DNA of 64,000 nucleotides from Thecamonas trahens ATCC 50062 (taxonomy: Eukaryota > Apusozoa > Apusomonadida > Apusomonadidae): the NCBI RefSeq assembly GCF_000142905.1, contig NW_013657650.1, positions 25,951 to 89,950 on the forward strand, read 5' to 3'. A program made the translations under genes and the position numbers. Shown here piece after piece: positions 46,345 to 58,342 of the stretch (positions are counted from its first letter, which is position 1; every line of letters begins with the position of its first letter). A model generated the notes under the pieces. The model had not been told where the DNA came from. It saw nothing but the letters and a program-made list of their open reading frames with translations, and did not search any database.

Positions 46345-49300
46345 ATGGACACGTCCGAGTCGTACATTGTCCTTCCCAACACCCACCCCGGACCACCTGC
46401 GCACGGCTCGCCCGCCACCGCCACCGCCACCGCCACACCCATACCCATACCCACAGCTACAGCTGCAGCTACACCGACCTCATCCAACCCTTTGTCAAGT
46501 GGTCATGATGAAGACCTTCGGCTTCCACACAGTCAACAGTCTCTTCCTGCTGACGGACCCTCGTTCTCCTCTACCCTCTCTATGACGCTGCCTGAGCTCG
46601 GCTCGGCTCGCCCTCACCATGGTCATGGTTATGGGCATGGTGGTGCTATGGAGAGTGCTCCTGCTGGACAGCATGCGCATCATCCACACGGTTTGAATTC
46701 GCAGCCGCTGGCCTTTGTCTCAGCTTCCTCGTCGCCGTACCAGGCCACAGTCTTCTCTCCGGCGTACCACACACTGCACGACGACGAGGACTCGGCTGGT
46801 CCTCCGCATTCTGCCTATGCATTGGCGTCTCCCGCAGTGGATGCGGCTTCCATGAACCATGCCGATGCTGATACCGGTCCGCAGGCCGCGCTTCCGCCGC
46901 GCGCAGTCCGTGCCCCGTTCCTCCGCCAGCGCGGCAACTCGGCGCCGATGATGCCGGCGTCGCGAGGTCCAGGCTTTCCCGAGCCGACCCACCATGTACC
47001 CCATGCTGCTGCGCCGACGCTTCCGCTCCAGCTCCGTGCGCAGCTCCACGAGCCGCATCATCTCCGCGAGGCGCGCGACTCGGCGCGCGAGGGCTCGTCC
47101 GCGCCGTACCTCGATCTAGAGCAGATGATGGCGGCAAACGCGGGCGAGGCCAAAGCCGGCGGCGGCGGAGGCTCGGCCGGAGCCTCGCGGTACCCGCCGC
47201 CACCGCCTCCGCCACCAGCGGTGGAGCAGTCGTGGTCGCGGCAAGGCTATAAGGCTTTCGACGAGATCCACCCGCGCGACCTCAAGCTGACCCGGCTGCT
47301 CGGCACCGGCGGCTTTGGCCAGGTCTGGGCTGGACTTTGGGGCGGAACGCCGGTCGCCATCAAGCGGCTAAAGCAGCAGACCCGGTCCGGCGCCGTGACG
47401 CCCGCCAAGATCTCCGCCTTTATGGAGGAAGCACGACTGCTCTCGCAAGTCCGCCACCCCAACTGTCTGCAGCTGCTGGGCGTCTCCACCCGCGGGCCTG
47501 ACGTGTGCATCGTAACCGAGTACCTCCGCGGCGGCGACCTCAAGTCTGCGCTCTTTGACTCGTCGCTCCTCATCCGCGACACCAAGAAGATCGACATCCT
47601 CTCGCAAATTGCGTCGGGCGTCGAGTACCTCCACCGCAAGGACATCATCCACCGCGATCTCAAGCCGCACAACGTGCTCCTCGACTTTAACATGTCGGTT
47701 GTCAAGGTAGCAGACTTTGGCCTCTCGGTCGTCATCGAGCGACTCGAGTCACCGGCGAGCGGCGGCCCAGCGCCATCACGGGCGCGTTCCTCGTCGACCT
47801 TTCGCGCCATCGGCGTTGCAGGATCGCGCCGCTACATGGCGCCCGAGCTGTTTGTCGGCGGGACAGTGACGCCGGCCTCGGACACCTTTTCGTTTGGCGT
47901 CATCATCTGGGAGATGCTCTCGTCCAAGCGTGCATTTGACAACACTGACCGGACAGCCAACTGCTATGCCGGCCTCGAGCCGCCGCCGCCGTCGCTCCTC
48001 GCCTCGCTCCTTACCCTGCTTCTTGACGCCTGCCTCTCGGCGGATCCGGTGGCGCGGCCGTCGTTTGCCGACATTGTGGCCTCGCTTGCCGACGTCACCT
48101 CGCGCCTGGTTCTCGGCCAGGTCTTTCCTTCTGTTCCTGCGCTTCCGCTCAACTACGTCCACCGCGAGGCCTCATTTGCCGCCGCCAAGGACGCTCTGCT
48201 CTCGCTCGCAGCCAAGACCGACCACGCCGCCCAGCCGTCGGACCTCTTGCCCATCCGCGGCCTCTGCATTCAGGGCATGGGCGGGCTCGGCAAGTCGGTC
48301 CTTGCCGCTGCACTCGCTCGCGACGAGGACGTTCTCCGCATGTTCCCCGGCGGTGTGCATTGGATCTCCATCGGCCAGTCGCCAAACACCACCCGCCTCC
48401 AGCATGATCTCGTGCAGGAGCTTGGCAAGCCGTGCCCCTCGTTCTCAGACGTCTCTGAGGGCAAGAACATGCTCGCCGAGCTCTTTGCACTCCCCTCGCA
48501 CGCTCGCTCGCTCCTGGTCCTTGACGACGTCTGGGTCACCGGCCACCTACTCCCGTTTGGTGTCCTCGGCCCCGGCTCGGCGTACCTGGTAACCTCGCGG
48601 ATCCGCTCACTCGGCTCGATCATCAATCTCGTCGAGCTCCCGCTCTCGACGCTCGACCCGGCATCGTCGCTCGAGCTCCTTGCACTCTGGACCCACACTC
48701 CGGTCGAGAACCTGCCGCCGGCCGCGCACAAGGTCGTCGAACGGTGCGGCAAGCTCCCGCTCGCGCTCGCCATGATTGGTGCCATGGTCCGCAACATGCC
48801 CTCGCGCTCCTGGCCTGTCGTCCTGCAGCGGCTCGAGGACTCGGTCCTCCTCTCCGACGACGTCGGCGGCGGTCCCGATGCGCTCGCGCCTTTGGTAGTC
48901 AGCTCAACCCTTGAGCTCGGTGGCATTTTCACTCCAGGCGACGTCATGCGCTCCATCGGCGTCTCGATCAAAGCCCTCACTGCGCTCCGCTTCCGGTACT
49001 ATGACCTCGCCGTCTTTCCCGATGAGACTGCGTTTACGCTCCCGGCGCTGGAAGCCCTTTGGGGCGCACTCCCGTACGAGCCGCTCGACCGCGCCGACGT
49101 CTCGCGCCTCGTCGAGGTCTTTGTCGAAAAGTCGCTGCTGCAGCACGACGAGAGGACCGGCATGTTGCGGCTTCACGACTTGCAGCGCGAGTACATTGTG
49201 ACGGTCGCCCGCTCGCGGCGCGGCAAAATGCACAGCCTCCACTCGCGGCTGCTCGACGGGTACGCTGCGCGTATCCCCAGCGCCCACGGCTTTGTGTGCT

Positions 49301-52300
49301 GGGAGCACGGGCCCGACGAGGCGTACTACCTCCAGCACATTGTGTACCACCTTGTCCACGCCCAGCGCCGCGACGACATTCTCCGCCTCCTTCTCTCGTA
49401 CGCATGGATCGAGAAAAAGATCTCGGCCGGTCTCGGCATCGAGGCTCTGGCGTCCGACTACGCGCTTGCTGCGCGGGCCTTTCCGGCCTACGCCGACCTG
49501 CTCCACGAGATCCGCGGTGCGCTCATGCTCTCAGCACAGGCTGTGCTCAAGCGGCGCGACCTGCTCTGCTTCCAGCTCATTGCGCGGCTCCAGTCGTCGC
49601 CACTCTCGACTCACCTCGGTTCGCTCCTCTCCGAGGCGCTCGAGTATCTCTCGCCGCTGCCGGACGCGGTGTACATTCCGTCATCGCCACTGCTGGAGAC
49701 GCCGGGCAACGCGCTCATCCGAATTCTTCACGGGCACACCGAGCCGGTCTACGCCCTCACCACCACACCGTCGGCCAAGCTCCTGCTCTCGGTCTCACCG
49801 ACCACCGTCATGATGTGGGACACGCTCTCGGGCCTTGCCGTCCGGTCGATTCCACGGACAGGCGCACGGGCGCCGGCGGCAGCGTCGGCCCAGGCCGAGC
49901 TTCCGGACGCACCGCACCCGGTCGCCACGCTTGTCAACAAGGTGCTCGAGCCGCGGGAGAGCGGGGCTTCGTCCGAGGCAGAAGCCTCGCTCTCGCGGTC
50001 ACGCCAGAACCTGCAGTCCATTCACACCTACGCTGTTCATCTTGTGGTCGCTGACGAGCACCGGGTGTTTGTGGGTGGGTCGGGCGCCGTCCTCACGGTG
50101 TGGGATCTCTCGAGCGGCATCCCACTCGGCTCGATCGACAAAGCCGTCGACGTGACTGCGCTGGCACTCGGGGCCAAGGCCCGGACACTCGTCTTTGCGC
50201 TTCGCACCTCACGTCGGATCTACGTGTACGACCTCTCGCCTCCGGCGGCGCCCGAGTTTGCGCTCTCGCAAGCTGCCGTGTGTGTTGGGCACAAAGGCTA
50301 CATCTCAGGCGTCTCGATCTTCCCCGACGGGCGGCGGATGGTGTCGTGCGCGCGCGACGCGTCGCTTCGAATTTGGTCGACAAGCAGCGGCGAGGAGCTC
50401 GCCCGCCTCGTCCACACCTCGTCGTCGATTTCTGCGGTGGTGGTGAGCGCCGAGTCGGGCGATGTGTTCTTTGCTTCGGGCTCGACAGTCACTGTGTGGA
50501 CACCCGAGACCGACGAGCTGCGAACGCTCTCGCCTGGCACCTCAGGCTCGCTCGGCTCGTCGCGCGTGTCGACGCTGGCGCTGGCTCCGCCGTCGGACGC
50601 ATTTGTCGTTGCCGGCACGGCTTCAGGCACGGTACTGGTGTGGGATCTCGCAACCGGCATTTGTATGCAGCATGTCTCGGGCCACCGCGGGCCAGTCCTC
50701 GGCGTCACCGCGCTCGCCCCCGAAGTGCTCGGCGGAGCCGGCGGGCACGAGCAGGCCGCATTCGGCTCGGTCTTTACCGCGTCCGAGGACCGGACCATCC
50801 GGCACTTTCAGATTGAGCGGCGCAAGGTTGACACGGCCACCATCCAGCGAATCCGGCACAAGGAGCCGACGACTTACCTTGCGCTAGCAACCGACGGAAG
50901 CTACATTCTGACTGGCGCGGCGGACCGGACGGTCATTGCGTGGTCAACCGAGCGGGCGAGCTCGTCGTCGCTCGGCGGACGACGGTTCCGGATTCTGGAC
51001 AACCACCCGGGCGCGGTGACGGCGCTGGCGCTCACGCTCGACTCCAAGTTTGTGGTCTCGACTGCCGGCTCGCACCTCATGGTTTGGAATCTCAAGGCGG
51101 CGCGCTTGGTGTGGTCGGCGCGGGTCACCGAGTCGCCGATCTCATGCATTGCAGCGTCGAACACGGCAGTGGTGGCAGCCTGCGCGCTCGGCAGCGTCAC
51201 TGTCTACGCCCTTTCGGACTCGGGCATGCTCGAGGAGGTGCAGGAGCTCCTCCCGCCGGCTCCCGGCCCGTATGAAGCGCCGGCGGCGGCGACGGTGCCT
51301 GCGGTGGTCATTTCACCCGAGTCGCGGCTGGTGGCGCTTGGATGGGCGACCGGCGAGGTCCAGTTCTGGCGGTCGGGATCGGGAGGCGGGAGCGGAGACT
51401 ATGCACTGGTCACCAGCGCGAGCGAGCACAGCGGTGCTATCCGAGCTGCCTGCCTCTCACCGGAGAACACACGGCTCATCACCGGTGGCACCGACATGGC
51501 GATTCGTATGTGGGACACGGTGTCCGGCTCAGCCGTCGGCGCGTTCTTTCTCGACGCGCCAGTGGCATGCGTGGCGGTTGTGCCCTGGTCGTCACCGGAC
51601 CTTGTACCGCGGTCTGTGGCACCAGAGCCGTCGTATCTCATTGCAGTGGCGCTCGACAACTGCACGGTCACGCTCCATCACTCGTACCACTACACCATGC
51701 TCGCCTCGTACCTCTTTGACGCTTCGATCAACGGCATGGCGGCGACGCCGTCGGCAGACCTGGTTCTAACCCACGTGGCCGGGCGGACGTACCATCGGCT
51801 CATCCGGCACTACGACCAGACCCACTCTCACGCCTCGCTCGGGCTCACGATGTTTGACTCGAACCGCCCGCGGTCGCTGCCGCGGATGGCGTCGGGCGAG
51901 GTTGGCGAGGGTTCGCCGGTCGTTCCCGCCGCCCCGCGCGACCGCGCTGAAAAGCCTGTGCGGCTGATCGAGCCGCGGGCAAGCGCTGCAAAGGGCAAAG
52001 CCAAGGGCAAGGGAAAGGTCAAGGGCAAGGGAAAGGTCAAGAGGAATGATGGCGGCACAGACGGAAGCATGTCGAGCGGGAAGGGGAAGGCTCCAAGCAG
52101 CCCGTCAGGCCGCAAGGACTCGTCGCCGTCGGAAGGCGCGCTCGCGCTGCACCTCGCAGCGTTGGAGACTGGCCCGTGGGCGTCGAGCGATGAGGGCGGG
52201 CCCGAGTTGAGCGGCTGCAGCGGGACTCCGCCAGCGACAAGTGGCGCCGAAGTGGGTGAACTGCGGCGTGTGGTGCGACCCAACTTTCTGCACCTGTACT

Positions 52301-54965
52301 GCTTCCGGCGGGGGCGGCAGCGTGTGCGAATGCTGGCAGTGCCGGCCAGCTATGAGTCGGTCACCCGCGACTGTGTGTACATTTTGGACACGGGCGCGGT
52401 GGTGTACGAGTTCTTTGGGCGGGCGTGCTCGACAAAGGAAAAGACCAAGGCGCTCGAGTTCACCACCTGGCTCCGCAAGCACGAGCGCGGCGGCGATCTG
52501 GAGCTTGTGCGGATCCTGGACACAAGCCGGCATCATGACGGCCACTCGCGGCGGTTTTGGCGCTGCTCTCGTATCCCGGAACGCATCCTCCGACGCTTGC
52601 CGAGTCACCTGCGGGATGGGCAGACATTGATGACGCACTGCACGCTGCGGTCCGGCTTTGGCGATTCAAGGACGTTCCGGTGTCTGTGACGACACCGTCG
52701 TCTGCTGCGCCGGTCCTCCCGCCGCCGACATCGCTGACGAGAGAGCTGTCATCGTCGTATGTGTTTGTGGACGCCGGGCGGGTGATGGCGCCCGAAGGCT
52801 CGTCGACCGGCGGCGACGAGTCGGTAGCCGAGGGTGGCGACGGCGGCGATGGGACCGAGTGCAGCGAAGGCGGCGGTGGTGGCGGCGGGAGCGGCGGGAG
52901 CGGACCTGGGAGTGGCTGCGGAAGCGGCGACGGCGACGAGTCCGAGTCGCACATGCAGCAGGTGGCGCCTTCCGTGCTCAACCTCGCGCTCGAGGTGGAG
53001 TCGTTGGAGACTACGAGTGCACTGGCTACGCCGCAGCTACTGAGCCATGGCTCGTACCTTCTTGTCCTTCCTCAGGTCGCGTACGTGTGGATCGGGGCGC
53101 GGTCGCCCATCACGATCAACATGGCCGCGCAGTGGGTCAACTCTGCGACAGCGCTGCCTGTGGAGACAGCAACGGCGCTGCTGGGCCAGCGGCTGCCGCG
53201 GCGATGCGTGACGGTTTACGAGGGCAACGAGCCCTTTCTCTTCAAAGAAGCGTTTGACGAATGGCACGAGCCGCGGCAGCGAGCGACGCCACCGCCGCGG
53301 GCTACGGGCTCGCTGTTGGCGTCGTCGTCCAAGGCAGCGCAGGTTGCGCGGCGGGTGCTGCAGTCGCGAGCGCGGAGCACAGCAGCACGGAGCTCGAGCG
53401 GAAGCGCGAGCGGGAGCGAGGCTGGCGGCGGCGGGACTACGGCCGGGGGGGTGTCGTCGCGGCGGGCGGCAGCAGCAGCGGTGGCGCGGAACCGTCGCAC
53501 GTCGGCGATCATGGCGGACGGGGCCGCCGCGGCAGCGGCGCTGGCGGGCTCTGTTCGTGTTGTGGTCTTTGAGAACGAGCACTGCATCTACGCGTTGCCG
53601 CGAGAGTTCCACGGTCACTTTTTCTCTGGCGACGGATGTCTGGTGCTGCAAACGCTCGAGGGCGGGAGCGAGGGCGGTAGTTCGCACGACGACGACGGGT
53701 CACGGTCGCGGTACCGGGTATTTTTCTGGCGTGGCGCGGACGCGCCGAACAAGCTCTTCCTCAAGTTCAAGCTCAAGCTCAATGCCGGGGCGCTCGGTGA
53801 CGTGTTTGGGCCGACGATTTCGCGGATCATCCAGACGACGACACGCGAGGTGGTACAGGGGCGGCATCCCGACAAGAACTTTACGGCGCTGTTCTCTGGC
53901 TCCCTGTTTGTGCACCACGGGCACGCGCGGTGCCGGATCCCGCTCCCGCCATCGGCCATTCTGCGGGTTGCGCCCGAGTACCGGCTGCGGATGGCGCGAG
54001 GCAACGAGGGTGAAGCGCGCAGCGACGATGGGGCGTGGAACGCGCGGCAGCTGGAGCCGAGTAGCACGGCGCGGCTGTATGCGGTGCGCGGACTCGGGTC
54101 GGCTGGAGGTGTGCTACTAACGGCCGACGAGGTTCCGCCGGTGGCGTCGTCGCTCAACTCATCGCACGCGGCTGTACTGCTGGCTGCGCCTCGGGCGGCG
54201 CTGTGGATCGGGGCCGGAGCGCGCGGGTCCGAGGTTGCGGGCGCCCGGCGGTTCTACTCGTCACTGCGGGAGAGCAGCGAGCTCGGCGAGCTGGTGGAAG
54301 TTGCCGAGGGCAGTGAGCCGGAGTGGATGTGGGCCGCAGTAGGCGGGCGGGCGTGGTACCCGAGCTCTGCGGTGCTGCGCAATGCCAAGCGCGACGAGCC
54401 AGCGCTGTTCCGGTGCTCGACAGCCAAGGGCATGTTTGAACTTGCCGAGATGGTGGGGCGGATGCCGTCTGCGCTCGAGCCGTCGTGCGTGTACATGCTC
54501 GTGGCGCTCCCGCACATCTGGCTGTGGATTGGATCGCAGGTGACGACGTTCGAGGCGAGCGAGGCACGCGAGGTGGCCGAGGCGTACGCCAAGGAGGAGC
54601 CAACGTCGGCGCACGTGCTCGAAGTGCATGCCGGGCGCGAGCCGATGGCATTCTGGTCGCTATTCCGGGGGTGGGTCGCGCCGAACCACGGCGGTTACCC
54701 GCAGCAGGCAGCCATGGACGCGGAGCTGGCGCGGGCCGGATCGACTCTCTGCACCGCTGACGTTGTGGGCGTCACGCTCAACGCCGCGCAACAGCCGATG
54801 GTCTCGTGCCGCCAGTGCGGGCTTGTCGATGGAGTGTACGCCTGTCGCCGATGCGGGGAGCGATGTGCGAGCGCTGGGCACACCGTAGCCGACGTCGGCG
54901 TCCTCCCCTTGGTTTGTGGCTGGCGTTGTACCGATCACAGAACCGGCAGTACCAGCAGCGAGTGA
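46345..54965 (+). CDS. TKL kinase / NB-ARC / WD40 / gelsolin-repeat giant protein
   Basis: A protein of about 2873 residues, read across one frame break near 52560. Residues 1-305 are low complexity. A complete TKL-type kinase follows (VAIK at 337, HRDLKPHN at 436, DFG at 457). A STAND-type NB-ARC comes next: P-loop GMGGLGKSV (Lys 650), Walker B LLVLDDVW (about 727), LPLAL (about 804) and LHDLQREY (about 944). About a dozen WD40 repeats span 1128-1820. After a Lys/Gly linker, gelsolin-like modules start at about 1973 (YILDTGAVVYEF; ALEFTTWLRKHERGG) and continue past the break (YLLVLPQVAYVWIG; VYMLVALPHIWLWIGSQ). The C-terminus is a Cys/His cluster. NB-ARC plus WD40 recalls Apaf-1. The break falls at TTTTGGCG; one extra G gives FWALLSYPG and a total length divisible by three. 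Confidence 0.85.
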
Positions 54966-55198
54966 GAGTGTGTAAAAGAGGTACCACCTTGCCCTCCCCT
55001 CCCCTCCCCTCCTCTACCCTCCTCCCCTCCCCTCCCCTCCCCTGCCTATCCTGATCAATGCCCATCCGATCGATACCCGGTGACCCGACAACCACCGTGG
55101 TCAACTCCCCGCAGAACACCGCCCCGATCGATCTTGCCCTCCTTCCCTCCCACCCCTCGACACCCCCCCCCCCCCCCCCCCCACCACCACCACGGAAC
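54966..55198. promoter_or_regulatory. Intergenic region with CCCCTCC tract
   Basis: A 233-bp gap between two same-strand kinase genes. It contains a pyrimidine tract of CCCCTCC repeats (about 54995-55045) and a C-run at 55169-55182, just 5' of the next start codon. It may carry both the end of one transcript and the promoter of the next. Confidence 0.4.
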
Positions 55199-57911
55199 AT
55201 GTCAAGCGGAGCAGACGGGCTCCTCGGAGCGGTGGTGGACGAGGCGTGCCGAAGCGGGGAGGAGCAGGCGGTGCGTGAGGCGCTGGCCACCGGGTACGGG
55301 TGCGACTCGGCGTACAAGGGGTGGACGCCTCTGCAGAGGGCGGCGGCGGCGGGCCATGTGGCCATTGTCGGCCTTCTATGTGAAAGTATGGAGCCAAAGT
55401 GGATTTGCGGCGAGCAAAGACCGGTGCCACGGCATTGATGCTCGCCAGTGGCTGCGGGCATGTCAATGTGGTGAGGTTTCTGGTCAAGCAGACAAGAGCC
55501 GACGTCGATGCCTGCAATGACGAAGGCGCATCTCCATGCTATCTCGCGGCACAGAACGGGCATCTCGAGGTGGTGCGATATCTGGTTTCCGACGTCGGCG
55601 TGGATCCACTCTCGCCGCTGCCGGACGGTACGTCGACGGTGTACATTGCGGCTCAGAACGGCCACGTCGACGTCCTGCGCTTTCTCCTCGGCCAGGTTCC
55701 CGAGGCTGCCATGGCCCGCCGGGCGGAGGGCGCCTTCCCGCTGCTTGTGGCTGCTTTTAGCGGCAAAGTCGAGGTCGCACGACTGCTGGTTGAGGAGCAC
55801 GGGGCAGACGTTGACGAGTGCGACGCCAACGGGGTGACGCCGCTGTATGTGGCGGCACAGAACGGGCACCTGCCGATGGTGGCGTATCTTGCAACCGACG
55901 CCGGCGCCGCGGTCGAGGCCGCCGACGTCAAGGGCATCACGCCGCTGTATGTGGCGGCGTACTCGGGCCAGCTGAGCATTGTGCGATACCTGGTGGAGAA
56001 GGCTGCCGCCGATGTACAGCACGGGCGCGACTCGGGCGCGACGCCACTGTACATTGCAGCGCAAGTCGGCCATGCGCAAGTTGTCGAGTACCTAGCGACG
56101 ACCGAGAGCGGCGGCGTGAACGCGATCAAGAGCAATGGCGAGACTGCGCTGCACACGGCAGCGCGGTACGGCCACCTACCGGTTGTGCAGTTTCTGGTCT
56201 CGCCTGCCGGCGGTGCCGACGTCGACCGAGTCCGGCGCGACGGCGCGACGCCGTTCTGGGTCGCAGCGCATGCGGGGCGGGTCGACGTCGTCCGCTGGCT
56301 CGCTTCCGCCGCACAGGCTGACGTGCGGCGGCCGACGTGCGACGGGACAACTCCGTTTGCCGCGGCGTGCGCCCGCGGGCACGTCGCTACCGTTGCTTGC
56401 CTCGCCGTCGAGGTCCTTGCGCTCACACCCGGCGACTTTCCGGTCGACGCCACGGCGTACTCCCCGACATCATCCGGGTCCTCATGTCTGCACTTGCTGG
56501 CAAGATGGTCGGCGAGCGAAGCCGTGGCATGGTCGTCGATGGGAGTGGGCAGCGGCTGTTTGGCGTGCTCTCGCGGGCGGCGCTCGAGCTGTACGCCGGC
56601 ATGCGGCTGGTCAAGCGAGTGCTGCTCTCGCGGGTCGAGGCCGTCACCCGCGACAGCGCCAGCATACTTGTACGCTGCATCGGCGGCGAGACCGTAGCGC
56701 TCGACGCCAGCAGTGAGGCCAACGCTGCGGAATGGGCGGCGGCGCTCGACGAGGCGACTGGCCCCGGGCGGCTCGACTGGCGGCTTCAGGTCGCCGACCT
56801 AGTCCTTGACGAGACCAAGTCCGGGGTGTTGGGACGCGGCGCCTTTGGCGTTGTTCGTCGTGGAACGTGGCACGGTTTTCCGGTGGCGGTCAAGCAGCTG
56901 CACGATGCTGAGAGTATGGGCCAAGCGGCGCGGGCCGAGTTTGTGCACGAAGCCGAGCTCATGGCCGGCTTGCGGCACCCGAACGTGGTCCGCTTCATCG
57001 GCGCCTCACTCGACGCCGACTCTCCATGCCTGGTAACCGAGCTTCTGGAAGGTGGCTCGCTGTACTCGCTTCTCCACACGAAGCGGAGCTTTGCCGTCGA
57101 CTGGCCGCTTGTTGTTCGCATCGCGAGCGACGTCGCAGCCGGCATGGCCTACCTCCACGCTTGCGAGCCGCCGGTTGTTCACCGCGACCTCAAGTCGCCC
57201 AATGTCCTCCTTGACCGCAGCCTCCGGGCCAAGATCGCCGATTTTGGCCTGACCAAGGCCATTGCCGAGACCGGTGTCCACACAACTGCCGGAACCGCTC
57301 GCTGGGCCGCACCCGAGCTCCTCCGCAACGAGGCGTACGGCCACAAGGTCGATGTCTACTCGTTTGGCGTTTTGCTGTGGGAGATGTGTACGCGGAGTGT
57401 GCCGTACCGCGAGCTCGACAACAATCAAGTCATCTTCCGCGCCCTCCGCGGCGGCGCACGGCCGACCATCCCCGACTACGTCCCGCCCACACTCGCCGCA
57501 CTGATGTCCGAGGCCTGGGCCGAGGACCCGACCGTGCGTCCAGCCTTTGTTGACATTGTCGCCCGCCTCGACCTCGGCGCGCCGTCGGTGGCTGCCAGCT
57601 CGGGAGGCCCTGCCGTTCCTGACGGTGTGCCAGGCACTCGTGCCCCGCGTGGTATGCTCCTCTCGTCATCGTCGTCGTCCGATGCCGACGATGATGGCCA
57701 GGCCGATCCTGCCGACGAGAGCGATGACGACAACGACAGCGACGACGAGCCACTGCTCCGCACCGTTGTCCACTTCTCCGCCTCAAATAGCGGCGCCAGT
57801 CCGGATCAGGGCTCATCATCGACGGCCGCACCTCGCGGCGGTTTTGACATCAGCGTCATCTCGTCCTGGCTCTCGTTTGACGTAGCCTCGTGGTGGGCGG
57901 GCAAGAGCTGA
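55199..57911 (+). CDS. Ankyrin / PH-like / TKL kinase protein
   Basis: A protein of about 904 residues, read across two frame breaks. About ten ankyrin repeats (WTPLQRAAAAGHVAIVGLL, then DGTSTVYIAAQNGHVDVLRF and so on) occupy residues 20-420. A PH-like module (about 430-520; GQRLFGVLSRAALELYAG, ending EWAAALDEATG) is followed by an active-looking TKL kinase: GRGAFGVV, VAVK (about 563), HRDLKSPN (about 662), DFGLTKAI (about 682) and APELL. The tail is Ser/Asp-rich. At about 55400 one extra A (CCAAAGTGG) and at about 56455 one extra G (ACGGCGTAC) restore one frame of 905 codons. An ATG at 55058 would add 47 residues through a C-run. It follows another TKL gene on the same strand. Confidence 0.82.
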
Positions 57912-58289
57912 ATGTAGTCGACATCGCTCGAGAGTGGGTGTGTACCGGGAAAAAATATTTGCCGCTTAAAGCCGCACGTGCATGTCTTCCAAACCTTGCA
58001 GCGTTGCAAGGCAGCAAAGGCCGACGCGTGCCAGTGAGCAAAGTGAGCTGGTGTGGACCGAGCGAGCCACTCTCTCATGCCATGACATTCCTCGTCTCTA
58101 GTCAAGGCAAGCGAGGAGTGGCCATGGCGGAATCGCCCTCCATACCCGCCATGCCCCCTTTGCCGATGCAGACCAGGGATGAGCTCCACCGCCGCGCCCG
58201 TCACGGACCTACCCAGACGTGTCACCACTCTGCCGAGCCATGCTGCTCACGCGCCAACTGCCGGCTCTGCCACCGCCACCAGCACCGTT

Positions 58290-58321
<32 letters not shown>

Positions 58322-58342
58322 GACGACCACAACCACTCTCAC
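57912..58342. other. Intergenic region with CACGAC repeat
   Basis: A 431-bp region between the kinase gene and the cyclase receptor. It stays open in the cyclase frame but shows no protein-like pattern, and ends in a CACGAC hexamer array (about 58283-58325) that would encode His-Asp repeats. It likely holds the promoter and 5' UTR of the cyclase gene. Confidence 0.45.

Noticed and set aside
54778-56079. Minus-strand frame of about 430 codons over the ankyrin/kinase gene
   Set aside because: Antisense of ankyrin repeats; the plus-strand repeats are unambiguous.
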